From: Saxidomus purpurata
Taxonomy: Eukaryota; Mollusca; Bivalvia; Venerida; Veneridae
DNA: 64,000 nt
Direction of reading: 5' to 3'
NCBI GenBank assembly: GCA_022818135.1
Contig: JAFMSR010000010.1
Location: 13,605,324 to 13,669,323, forward strand
Part shown: piece by piece, positions 46,901 through 56,970 of the stretch
How the letters are laid out: each line of letters begins with the position of its first letter
Numbering within the stretch: position 1 is the stretch's first letter
Notes under the pieces: generated by a model
Told to the model about the DNA's origin: nothing
The model's database searches: none
What the model saw: only the letters and a program-made list of their open reading frames with translations
Made by a program: the position numbers and the translations under genes

Positions 46901-48570
46901 CGTTCACTGCATAGAAGCTACAAGCAATTTCCTTGTTTAATGATGGTTCAACCAAGCCTGCTTGTGGTCACATTTAGAGTCAAAGGTCATGTTTGAATTA
47001 TCATGAATCAATGTCTTGCAAACCTTTCTTGAAATGTTAATCTCAAGGAGAGAATGTGAAGAATTCATTTCTCAACCAAGCTTAGGTCAAGGTCACACCT
47101 AAAGCTCAATGATCACCAGACTATATCTCCATAAACCTTTGAAGGATTTTCATCAAACTTTGGTCAAATGTTAATCTTATCAAGATGAAAAAAGTTTCAA
47201 TGGACTATTATCTCCCAAACCCCTCTTTCATGAATCTTTGATTGTATCTCATCCTGTCGTATCTGGTTGGGGACTTTATCCATCAAGAATTATTAAGAAT
47301 AATTAACTCTGGTTCATTCATGACAGCTTTTTGTCAGCTATCTTGTTAAATTTTATGAAGATAACTCAGCAATGAAATAAGGAAAGAAATGTAATGTGTA
47401 GAACCAAAAAATAGTAGCATTTAATCCGAAGTAAAGTTCTGCTAGTTTAATATGTTTAACTTTCATTTTCAGAAATAAAACAAGAAGCTGTTTCAGCAAT
47501 GAACTTGGCGTTGGATATGGAAGCACAGGGAAAACATGATAAGGCATTAAAGCTTTTCCAGCATGCATTAAATTTAGATCCTTCACATGCAGATATATTG
47601 ACTGCTTATGGAGAGTTTTTGGAGCACCATGAGAGAGATATCGCCAAAGCTGAACAGTTGTATAGCAAAGCTTTGCTTTTGTGTCCAGATCATTCAAAAG
47701 CATTAGAGAACAGAAAAAGAGTGTTACCATTGGTTGAGGATATAGATCAAAAAATGTATAATGCGATTGATAAGAAATTAGGTTTGTTGTACAAAGTGCC
47801 AAATAATCATCCAGGTTTAAGAAGACAGAAACGTGAAGCATATTATCAGCACATATTTCATTCAAATGCTATAGAAGGTAATACCTTAACGTTAGCACAG
47901 ACAAGATCTATTGTGGAGACAGGAATAGCTATTGGAGGTAAATCTCTGGTTGAACAGCAGGAGGTTCTAGGTTTAGATGCAGCTTTAAGTTACGTCAACC
48001 ATACCTTGCTAGGTCGAATAGGATCTATAACACTTGATGATATTTTGCAGATACATAAACGTGTTTTGGGTTTTGTAGACCCGATCGAAGGAGGGCGATT
48101 CAGACAGACTCAGGTTTATGTGTCAGATTTTGTTCCCGCTCCACCAGAAGATGTGCCAGTTTTTAATGAATGATTTTATAGATTGGTTAAACAATGAAGA
48201 AACTTTAAGCTTACATCCGGTAGAATATGCCGCATTAGCTCATTACAAATTAGTGTATATACATCCGTTTTATGACGGAAATGGTAGAACTTCGAGATTG
48301 TTGATGAACCTGATATTAATGCAGGCAGGATATCCTCCTGTTACAGTTAAAGTTGAAGAGAGAGCGAGTTACTACGAAACGCTTAATGAGGGAAACCTTG
48401 GAGATCTGCGCTCGTTTATACGATTTATAGCCGAGTGTACAGAACGTACTTTAGATGAATTCCTGTTAGCATCACTAGAAAATGCTGCCTCAGTTTTGCC
48501 ACAGATCTCAAATTGGAGACCAAATAAAACGAAACCAGGGAGAGTTATATATGCTGAATATGAACCGTAG
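43991..48570 (+). CDS. FICD: FICD-like ER protein adenylyltransferase (Fic domain)
   Basis: Two coding exons: 43991-44336 and 47473-48570 (TAG), about 480 residues after discounting one extra T at 48160-48164. A single hydrophobic segment at about residues 53-75 fits a type II ER membrane anchor. TPR repeats lie at about 117-190. The autoinhibitory motif SNAIEGN carries the gatekeeper Glu near 250. The Fic motif [12 protein letters not shown] has the catalytic His near 379. The 129-residue distance between these two equals that in human FICD (E234 to H363). FICD AMPylates and de-AMPylates the chaperone BiP in the ER lumen. As written, the frame stops after PEDVPVFNE and continues in the next frame through the Fic motif, so this copy reads as frameshifted. 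It shares a promoter with DDX51. Confidence 0.93.
44870..45005 (+). repeat. Dispersed repeat, partner of 63870-63985
   Basis: Shared landmarks are GACCAGTTTCC(A/G)AATCATACCAGTT, GTTATCATA, and (G)TCAGAATGGGA, in order. Ends are not defined. Confidence 0.6.
46484..46509 (+). repeat. Poly-C run (26 bases)
   Basis: An uninterrupted run of 26 C. It is likely to be length-variable and hard to sequence accurately. The opposite strand is G-rich and could form a quadruplex. Confidence 0.95.
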
Positions 48571-50890
48571 CTTACCATGTAATTTGTCATCTAGATCTGA
48601 CTTCTGGTTATTATATTTGTTAACTTATAAGAGCAGTTATCTTCCAAGTTGTTAGACAACTACTGTTGTTATCATATGATAAATTATGTTAATGGAAACT
48701 GTACAATGTACTTCCTCTTGTTGGTCTTGAAAAGGCTAGATTGCATAATAATACCACAATCAAGTACCTACAGAATGGTACATGTACTTGCATCAAGTTT
48801 GTATACTTTCTTCAAGGTTCTGTAAACTGATTTCGAAATTAGGTCATAAAGCTTTCCTCATGACTTAATTGGTTGAACTTAAAGCATGGGTTAAGTCCGA
48901 TACAGGAAAACGTTCAGTTTACAGACTTGTTAAGAAATGTTGTATTTGTTTAGTTAGAATTTTTCAGAACTTCTTCATTCTAATCTCTTCTTTTATTGAT
49001 CATTAAGTATCTGTGATTCTTATTAATTACAAATGTAGCAGTAGTTCTAAAATGCTTTAATTAAATCAGACACAACATTTAAAGAGCTGACCTCAGTATC
49101 ATTTCATCAAGAACATGTGTGCTAACCTCAAATAATGTTTAATTTCAATCATCTTTATTATTTTGTTTTCAGTTTGTCGTTTATTTATTGATTTCGTTTA
49201 GTTTCATTGCATGTTGATATATTACTCCTAATGTCTGTGTTAAGTGCTAGCGTCAGTGAACTATGATAACATCTTAACATTGTTAAACTTTATATTGTTA
49301 TTCATTCCTTCTCCAGTTACCATAGTTACTGTACAGTGAGGTTGTCAGGATTGTTCAGTTAACAATACAGGTTCTTGCTGTCTCACTCTTCATCCATGTC
49401 ATATATCTAAGGCTACCTTGTAGTTACAGCAGGGCGAAGTGATTCAGATATTAAGCATATCAAAAGTTTACCAGAAGTTGAAAATAAGATGATACTACTT
49501 CAATTTATCAGCAAAGTTGAAAAAAGTTGATACATGTACTGTAAATGTGTTTAAAATTGTTCGTCTGTTTCTTATCACATCATCTGTAATACAGCTGAAG
49601 TTCTAACCTGAATCTAAGCTGTATAGAAATATATATATATATTTGTATAACATGTATAATAAGGGTATTTATTTACAAATTATGTGCAATAATTCTTTGT
49701 TTTGTTAAGTGCTAATGCCATGAATGTCATGTTTGTTTCATTAGACTGTGTTTTGTGGACTGATTGATTTTGAATTAGAAATACACAAACATACATGTCA
49801 AGTTTTCCAGACACATTTCTGGGAAATTTGACTTCAAAAATCAGGAAATTGCATGAAAAAAGAGGAAAGCAAAAGAAATATGGGTTATGTTAATACCAGG
49901 GAAGACATTGATTAGTCTGAAAGAAAACCATACACAATTTCTAGTATGTTACAACAGGGGGTTCGCTTTTTAAATATTAAAATTGAAACTTCTTTTACAA
50001 ATAAATTTATTTGTATAGTGTAGCATTGAAACTGCTTGTACAGCTTGCGATCTATTTTTAGCCTGGTTACATGGTACGGGATCAACTGCATACTAGTGTG
50101 AATATTTCATTGAATGGAAAGTTTTGGTGCTACAACTGTATTGTGATAAACATATCAGGACATGGAGTCTAGTTTGAGCACTTTGTCATGTCTTTAAAGC
50201 TCTGACCATTTGTCTCTTAGCATACTGTATGTGTGATATCATATCAGGACATAGAAGTCTAGTTTGAAAACCATGTTCACGTACTTTTAAAGCTCTGTTT
50301 TGGACCAATTGTCTCCAGTTTGGGGGGGGGGGGGGGGGAACATACAAGTTTTAATTATTAAAAACAGTCAATTAAAAATGCTACATTTTTGGAAGGGATA
50401 TAAGGAGGTAGTGAGACTAACCTTTGGAGGGTACATGGAGAAATGTTACTTTCAATTCGGGTATGATTTTGCTATAGAAAAGAACAGTCTAAATTAATAT
50501 GTTACTGTGTACAGGTGGAGCACACTGTCTTTGTAGGTAGATGCCTTTGTGTTCCTTAGTTAAAACATCATGAAATAATCATGTTATTGCATATGCATTT
50601 ATCTGTGATAGTTTGGTAAGCCATTGCTTGTATATTGTGTTCAGTCATTGAAAATTGCTTCCAGACTCAAAAGCAAATTCATATTCATGATGGGCTCACC
50701 AATAAATCATAATTATCTAGGTACTGTTAAGAGAGTTGGGGAAATTAAATTTTACCATCAGCATAATATTGTAACTTATCTAAAATTATGAACTTAACTT
50801 AGGTAGATGAAGTGTGGAAATAGAGAGCTTAAAATGTTAATTAAAGAAGAGATGCTGAAAATCGATCGTGAGTAGAGATGCATAAATCTG
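48571..50890 (+). other. FICD 3' UTR and intergenic sequence
   Basis: No coding exon found. An AT-dinucleotide patch lies at about 49630-49642, a run of 17 G at 50322-50338, and two ATATCAGGACAT-containing blocks lie near 50152 and 50240 that look duplicated. The transcript end is not resolved. Confidence 0.4.
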
Positions 50891-50904
50891 TCACTTAATA
50901 GAGT

Positions 50905-51215
50905 AAAATGTGAATCTGTGAAAACAGAGGGGGGGGGAAAGGGAGGGAGAGATGCTTAAAATTGATAAAAAGAGAGACTTTTTGAATCTGTGAAAGTAGA
51001 GAGGCTTAAAATGTGACACTGTGAAAGAAGAAAGGCTTAAAATGTGAATCTGTGAAAGTAGAGGGGGCTTAAAAGCTAATCTGAAAGTAGAGAGAGGCTT
51101 AAAATGTGAATCTGTGAAAGTAGAGAAGAGGTCGTAAAGTAGAGAAGGCTTAAAATGTGAATCTGTGAAATAGATAGGCATTAAATGTGAATTGAAACAG
51201 GGAGGCTTAAAACTT
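50905..51215 (+). repeat. Degenerate minisatellite, ~30-40-bp unit
   Basis: GAATCTGTGAAAGTAGAGAGG and GGCTTAAAATGTGAATCTG recur about eight times with variable spacing and small deletions. The minus-strand ORF through it is a repeat artefact. Confidence 0.8.
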
Positions 51216-51344
51216 AAAGTAAAGTGATTGTAGTTCTTACGGAGGGACTGTTTTGTTCAAAGGGACCATTTTGATGAAAATACAGGATTTTTTCTTATAC
51301 ATGCACCTTTAAGAATCTTAAGTTTGATTTTTCCAGTCTGTGTT

Positions 51345-51745
51345 TGCAGAACTGTCTGTGTAATATATTTATACCTGGCCCGTATGGTGAGAGATTGTCA
51401 CTAAGGTTTAAAATAAAGAACAGTCAATAAAGCAGTTTTATGTAGAGGAAACATTTTAATTTTTCAAAAGATGATTGTTACGGTAAATGACCAATCTGTT
51501 GAACAAATTGCTGACAATAACAATCTTAAGTCCAGACATTTACTGCATTAAATTCATGCCCATTTAGTTTGAAGTCTTTTTTTAGGTTAGGGTTTTTTTT
51601 GGTTTTTTTGAAAAATGTCCACATCAAGATGTCTGGTACTGAACCACATGGTTCAAACCAAGGTCACCTTAGAGATAGGTAATGGAATCCGTATATATGC
51701 TACATTGTGTCTGGACAAACTTTATAGCTTTAAGGATTTAAAAAA

Positions 51746-51778
<33 letters not shown>

Positions 51779-52026
51779 CGTGCACAAATGTCTAGCACAT
51801 CAAGCGGATTGTGAAGACCCAAGTCCCACCTTCAAAGGTCGTACATAGTAAAAATGGTACTGTATGCATGATTACTCTGTATGCGGAATTTAAATTACAT
51901 AGCACATTTTGGCACATGGAGAGGACACAGACGTGAGCACCTCTTGGGGCTTCGTCACTTGGGACGGACCTCTTTACTGTTTGCAGAACTGTCTGTGTAA
52001 TATATTTATACCTGGCCAGTATGGTG
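51345..52026 (+). repeat. Direct duplication of a ~42-bp block
   Basis: TGCAGAACTGTCTGTGTAAT followed by ATATTTATACCTGGCC and GTATGGTGAG occurs at about 51347 and 51981, about 634 bp apart. Between them lies a run of 33 G. Confidence 0.7.
51746..51778 (+). repeat. Poly-G run (33 bases)
   Basis: An unbroken run of 33 G, quadruplex-capable. The length given is unlikely to be exact because such runs are error-prone. Confidence 0.95.
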
Positions 52027-52700
52027 AGTTTGAATCTTTCGTTAAATGTCACAAAGATGTTTGGTTGAAAAAATGGTTCAAACCAGTTACACTTTGAAAA
52101 GTTAGGAACTAGGAACCTTGGTAATTGGTGTTGGTCTTTGGAACTTGTTTGTTTCCAGGATCATATAACACTTTGATCACCAGAATAACTTCTGTGATTT
52201 TCCAATGACCGGTTCAGATACTCTGTGGTATTTATCATTTCTGATTTGGTTTCTTTCTGCTGATCTATTACTTCTTGTCATGGAGATTGGAATGCCTGTC
52301 TCATGTATATAAAATTGTTAAGTTATTTGTTTTTGCATTGTTATTATAAGCATAGGGCTTGCAAGGAAGAATTGTCTGCTAAGGTAATTTTCAGAGGGAT
52401 TCATGTTTTGGAACTTTTGTATTATTTTTACATTTATTGAAGAAAAACAAGTTAATCTGTTTTAAGAGTGCATCATAAAGTCATTGTGGTACTTCATATA
52501 TGACAAAAGATCATGGCTCTGCAACACTACCTTTTTAAGAACAGTTCAAAGTTTAACTGATGCAGCATGTTTCACATTTGTGTCGCATAGTGATAGCAAA
52601 TATAAAATGTTGACCATAGTCTGCAGTCAGAACAAATCCGTGTCTTATCTAGGGAGCAGACTGTGAATTTTGAATACATGTTTTATAAATCATCAAGATA

Positions 52701-52880
52701 CAGTAAAGTTCTGCAATTAAGACAACTGGATAAAAATAAGACCACCTCAATATTAAGACCAAACATTTCTCAACCAAATGGCCCATTTAATAGTAGAAAG
52801 GTCTTGATAAAACGACCATTTTGATACTAAGACCAGTTTGTGCCGGTCCGAAGGGTGGTCTCATTACAAGAACTTTACTG
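52701..52880. mobile_element. TA-flanked MITE, 180 bp (pogo/Tigger-like ends)
   Basis: The terminal repeats CAGTAAAGTTCT and AGAACTTTACTG are perfect over 12 bases and are flanked by TA on both sides (52699-52700, 52881-52882). Inside are several AAGACCA-type direct motifs. The CAGT start and TA duplication fit Tc1/mariner-pogo elements. It has no transposase. Confidence 0.82.
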
Positions 52881-52882
52881 TA

Positions 52883-54177
52883 TTTTGTATGGAAAGTAAA
52901 GAAGTAAAGCTAATCAAAGTCTCCACTTTTGTAGAGTCCTGGTTTTACAGGACAAGATCTGTCTTACACTTAACACTATGGTTCAAATGTTGCAATTGCC
53001 TCTGTTGATTTACATGTATGTGGGAATTGTGAAAGAGTTAATGTATATGTATGTGAAACTAGTCTGTGATATAGAATTTGTGCTGGTATGTAATATGATG
53101 AGCTGGTTATAAAAATTAACAGCTATATTTTTATCCATTTACATTGTATATCCAATTTCATAAACTATTCGTAAATTTGATATATCCTGCAAAACTCTTA
53201 TCTAGGATCTAGGTTTCATTCTTATGTCAGATGTACTGTCTTATATTAGATTATTTGACATTAATGCACGGCTAGTTCGGGAAGTAAACTAAATTGGTTG
53301 AAGACTATTGAAATGGCTACACTATATAAGGACGAAATGTCTTTTGATGCGATGCAAACAGCGCTATATGGTGAAAGTAGCTCAAAGATGAAAAGGGCCA
53401 GTGCTAGCATTTCATAAGGGGGTAGAAATATTATAGTAGTTACTTTATATAAGTCTATAACATACATGTGTTTACATGAATAACATGTTGTTCTGAAAAA
53501 TAAATATTACTTGCAACTTTTCTTGCCATTACAAATAAAGAGATCGGAACTATCAAAGTAGGAAATAGACTTTTTGGTCAGGTTCAGGAATTTTACAATT
53601 TGAAATTTTCAGTTACCAAAAAAATGAAAATTAAAACCAGCAACCAGGTACATTTAATAATTAACAAGTAAAATGAAAATCTGCATGCGGTAAGGCAGCA
53701 GTATTATATATATAGCCAGTTTTCAAATTTGAGTTTTAATGCCACAGTTGTTGATTATAAATGATTGATTGGAAGAATCAAATATGAACAAATTGTACCT
53801 TAATTTAGCCAGTTTAAAATTTGTTTCCGAGAAGCAAAAATGCAATTTATCACGCAGTACAAAAATGCAGTTATTCTTCAAATGTACCATGTATATGAAA
53901 TCTATGGAACAGTGAAATGGTTTAGTTATGTTGCAATGTTACAGTCATGAATGTTTTGTTCATAACAAAGTGAGCAACAAATAAAATTCTAAATCTACAA
54001 CTGGAGTACCTCTTCTTTCTAATAACAAAAATTTGTAATCTTGAAGTTCTTTGTAATTTCTTATCACCATCCAGGTGAAACAAAGGAAACTTCTATCTGT
54101 GATGAATTACTGAATGCAAGTGTGTAAAAAGTATCATTCCCTTTTATTGCATTATACATGAAAGTAAGTTGTTGTTT
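52883..54177. other. Intergenic AT-rich sequence
   Basis: No gene or element recognised. Confidence 0.35.
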
Positions 54178-54410
54178 GAGTTTAACACTCGGTCCAACCA
54201 TATTTTTAGTCATTTTGAAGTGGGCAGTTCACCTATCGTTCCTGGAAAGAACCACCAGTATCGGACTCCTATCTCCCTCCACACACACCCGTAAGAAACT
54301 GCCAACTTTCTCACATATTGATACTTGGTCTGTAGCAGGGTTCAAACCCATGATCCTCAATCTATGGGAGATTACAGTGATTGCGAGTCAGTGACTAACC
54401 ACTTGGGCAC
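54178..54410 (-). mobile_element. tRNA-derived SINE
   Basis: Minus strand: A-box-like GCCCAAGTGGTTAG then B box GGGTTTGAACCC, then a body with TGTGAGAAAGTTGGCAG and an end at GTTAAAC. It is of the same family as 33572-33810 and better preserved. Confidence 0.78.
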
Positions 54411-54430
54411 AGAGGTGAATATGAAATTAA

Positions 54431-55490
54431 GTGCATTTTTAGCTCAATGTGCACTAAGTGCCAGAGTGAGCTATAGGGATCGCTCACCATTCGGAGTACT
54501 TTGTACATTATCCGTTAACATTTTCCTTCAAACGACATCTACTCTGAAACCTTTAGGCCAATAATGATGAAACTTGGCAGAGATGTTCCTTGCATGAAGC
54601 CCTATCATAGCTGTTCAAATAATTCCATTCCATACAGAACTCTGGTTGCCCTGACAATGAACTGGAAGGCTCAGATATTTGGAATGTGGCATTGCCTAGA
54701 CCTCTTAATACCAAGATTGTTCAAATTATGACCCCCGGGTCACTTAATTTTACACAGGCTTATATAGGAAAAACTTCTCTGAAACCACAAGGCCTAGAGC
54801 TTAGATGTGTAGCATGTAGCAATGCCTAGCGGACCTCTACCAAGATTGTTCAAATTATGACCCACAGAGATCATGTTAATACTTAAATTGTTCTTATAAT
54901 GTAGAAAATCTATTTGACAAAAAAGCACTGCCACAACCTATATTTCATAATAGTAGCTATGGGAGACAATAATGCATATTCCTGACATTTGTAAAGTGTT
55001 GAGTAGTCTCCCTTTCTCTATTGATATAGAAAAAACTTTACAAATCCTTAAGACCTATATATAGAGCTTAGATATTTTGCATGTAGCATTGCTTACTGGA
55101 TTTCTACCAAGTCATTCTCTAGTTATTGATCGGACAAGGTTTGGTCCTACCATTCGACATTTGCAAATCAATATACTCCTCAATTGTCTCCATGTTCAAG
55201 GAGGGGCATCATCAACCTAAAACATGCTTGCAATATACACATCTCTAATTAGGACAGCTTCACGCAAGAATTGTTGAATTTCAGCCTGTGGTTGCTGAGG
55301 AAGTGTGGTCACAAAAGTAATCAAAGGGCAATAACTCATAAATGACCCTGGAACATGCTTATACTATGTACATCTTCTCTTGATGGTTCAGTAATCTATG
55401 AAGTTTTACTGAATAGTTCCCAAGAAATAGCCTGGAAAAAAATAGTGACGGACACAAACCTCGGCAGGTGGATGGAGACCATAACCATGG
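54431..55490 (-). mobile_element. Tandem-array element, same family as 38136-39352, reversed
   Basis: It opens with the reversed terminal hairpin AGCTCA..GTGCACTAAGTGCC..TGAGCT (54439-54472). About three decayed units follow, with AAGGCCTAGAGCTTAGAT, GACCTCTACCAAGATTGTTC and AAATTATGACCC. The far end near 55490 (GGTGGGGGG) is less sure and may belong to a second element. Confidence 0.7.
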
Positions 55491-55794
55491 TGGGGGGTAA
55501 AAAAGGTCGTAGCAATATTTGTTAAATCAGGAGCATGAACTCTAGATATACTGGCTACATTTAGTTTATAATAAAACTAGAATGAGATCTTGTGGCCGTA
55601 TAGATGGCATCAAACTTCAGTCAAGATTGCTTTTAACAATGAAATGTAAATGGATGCTGGTCATTCATTGATTCTAATAGCTCTCATCTTGTGCCTTGGA
55701 AAAAAGGACTCATTACTCAGCACTTCCAAGTGATCACCATAGCTTCATACTCAAGTGAGCTAAATATTCCAAGTAATCAATATATGAGCAGTGG

Positions 55795-55975
55795 TGTAAA
55801 TGTTAAGGTGTCTGCCGCTCATCCCAGAGGTTGTGGATTCGAGCCCCACTGAGGTCACGCCCGTACCTCCTCATATGATACCAGTACTGGTTTGAAAGGA
55901 AGCGGACTCGAGAGTGACAAGATAAGCTTCAAGCTTTCTACTCAATCAAGCTAATATAAATTAGTATAAACTAAC
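55795..55975 (+). mobile_element. tRNA-derived SINE, full-length
   Basis: The A-box-like GTGTAAATGTTAAGGTG and B box GGATTCGAGCCCC head is followed by the body shared with 35241-35399 (CCAGTACTGG, AAGCGGACTCGAGAGTGACA) and an AT-rich tail. No target duplication is clear. Confidence 0.8.
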
Positions 55976-56207
55976 ATCTGATAAAGTGAGATTACTACTG
56001 AATTTTTCTTACTTTGACCATAACAGGGATAAAATACAAAAACGGTCTTTGTGACAATTATATATTTCATCTGATGTTATTAAATACAGTCATGCACAAT
56101 GTAATACATGATTGTGTAATAAAAATGCTATATAAAGTTTTAAATCTTATCTAAATAAAATACTAATGAGGATTATCACAGTTAGGCTTTCACACAGTTA
56201 CTTAATT

Positions 56208-56291
56208 AAGGCAACAATAAATGTCTCCTGTAACTAAGGCAACACAAAATGTCTTCTGTTACTAAAGCAACACAAAATGTCTCCTGTTTTC
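56208..56291 (+). repeat. 28-bp tandem repeat, three copies
   Basis: Units starting AAGGCAACA (or AAAGCAACA) and containing AAATGTCTCCTGT begin at 56208, 56236 and 56264. Confidence 0.85.
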
Positions 56292-56970
56292 GCAACTCAT
56301 TAAAAGTGTCCTTGTTGCATCACACAAGAAAGAAATATACAGAAAATGCATTCAGCACATGGTTTTGCACCACACACAAGCTTAGTATTTAATAATAGAA
56401 AGAAAACCATACAGGTTGGCAGTATCATTTTAAGACATAGCATCCTATAACTATGTTCCCTTGTGAAAGTTTCATCTAATAGAAGTAAAAAGATGATCTA
56501 ACAGATGAATAAAACATTTAAAACACCATGGCTTGCAAAACTGTCATGTTTGAGGGGCTTTGGGGCAGTAACGGAGAGCTTCCTGGCTTCTTTATATGGA
56601 ATTTTATTACATGTAACTAATTTTCAATTTTCAAATGTTTTCAATAAGATGATACTTCAACTTTTGAATTAATATTTATAAGAAACATCTTTGTAAAAAT
56701 TAAAGGACTGTGCCAGAAATATGCTAGTTCAATGCTTAAATATTTTGTAATTTTAGAAGAGAAACTTGATCCCCCTTAAAAATTTGGTATATTTTTTTTA
56801 CGTCCTTAGTGATGCAAAAGACTTTTGAAAATTAGACAAGAAAGAAAATGAATATTTTAAAGTTTTGATATCACATCATTCAACAGCCATCAGTAGAGTA
56901 AGGCTTTTATAATGTAGGGCAAATTATTGTATTTTAATTCATAGATGAACTGTGAGTTGTTTGTATTGTT

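Larger units (their letters stand above)
44337..47472 (+). other. FICD intron 1
   Basis: No exon recognised. It holds a dispersed repeat at 44870-45005 (partner at 63870-63985), a run of 26 C at 46484-46509, and degraded repeat sequence with AAGGTCACA phrases at about 46640-47120, probably an old tandem-array element. The rest is AT-rich. Confidence 0.5.

Noticed and set aside
47353..47865. 170-codon minus-strand ORF
   Set aside because: It is antisense to the TPR-coding exon of FICD.
50891..51181. 96-codon minus-strand ORF
   Set aside because: It is a translation of the degenerate minisatellite.
51615..51848. 77-codon ORF with polyglycine
   Set aside because: The glycines come from the 33-base G run and no domain is present.
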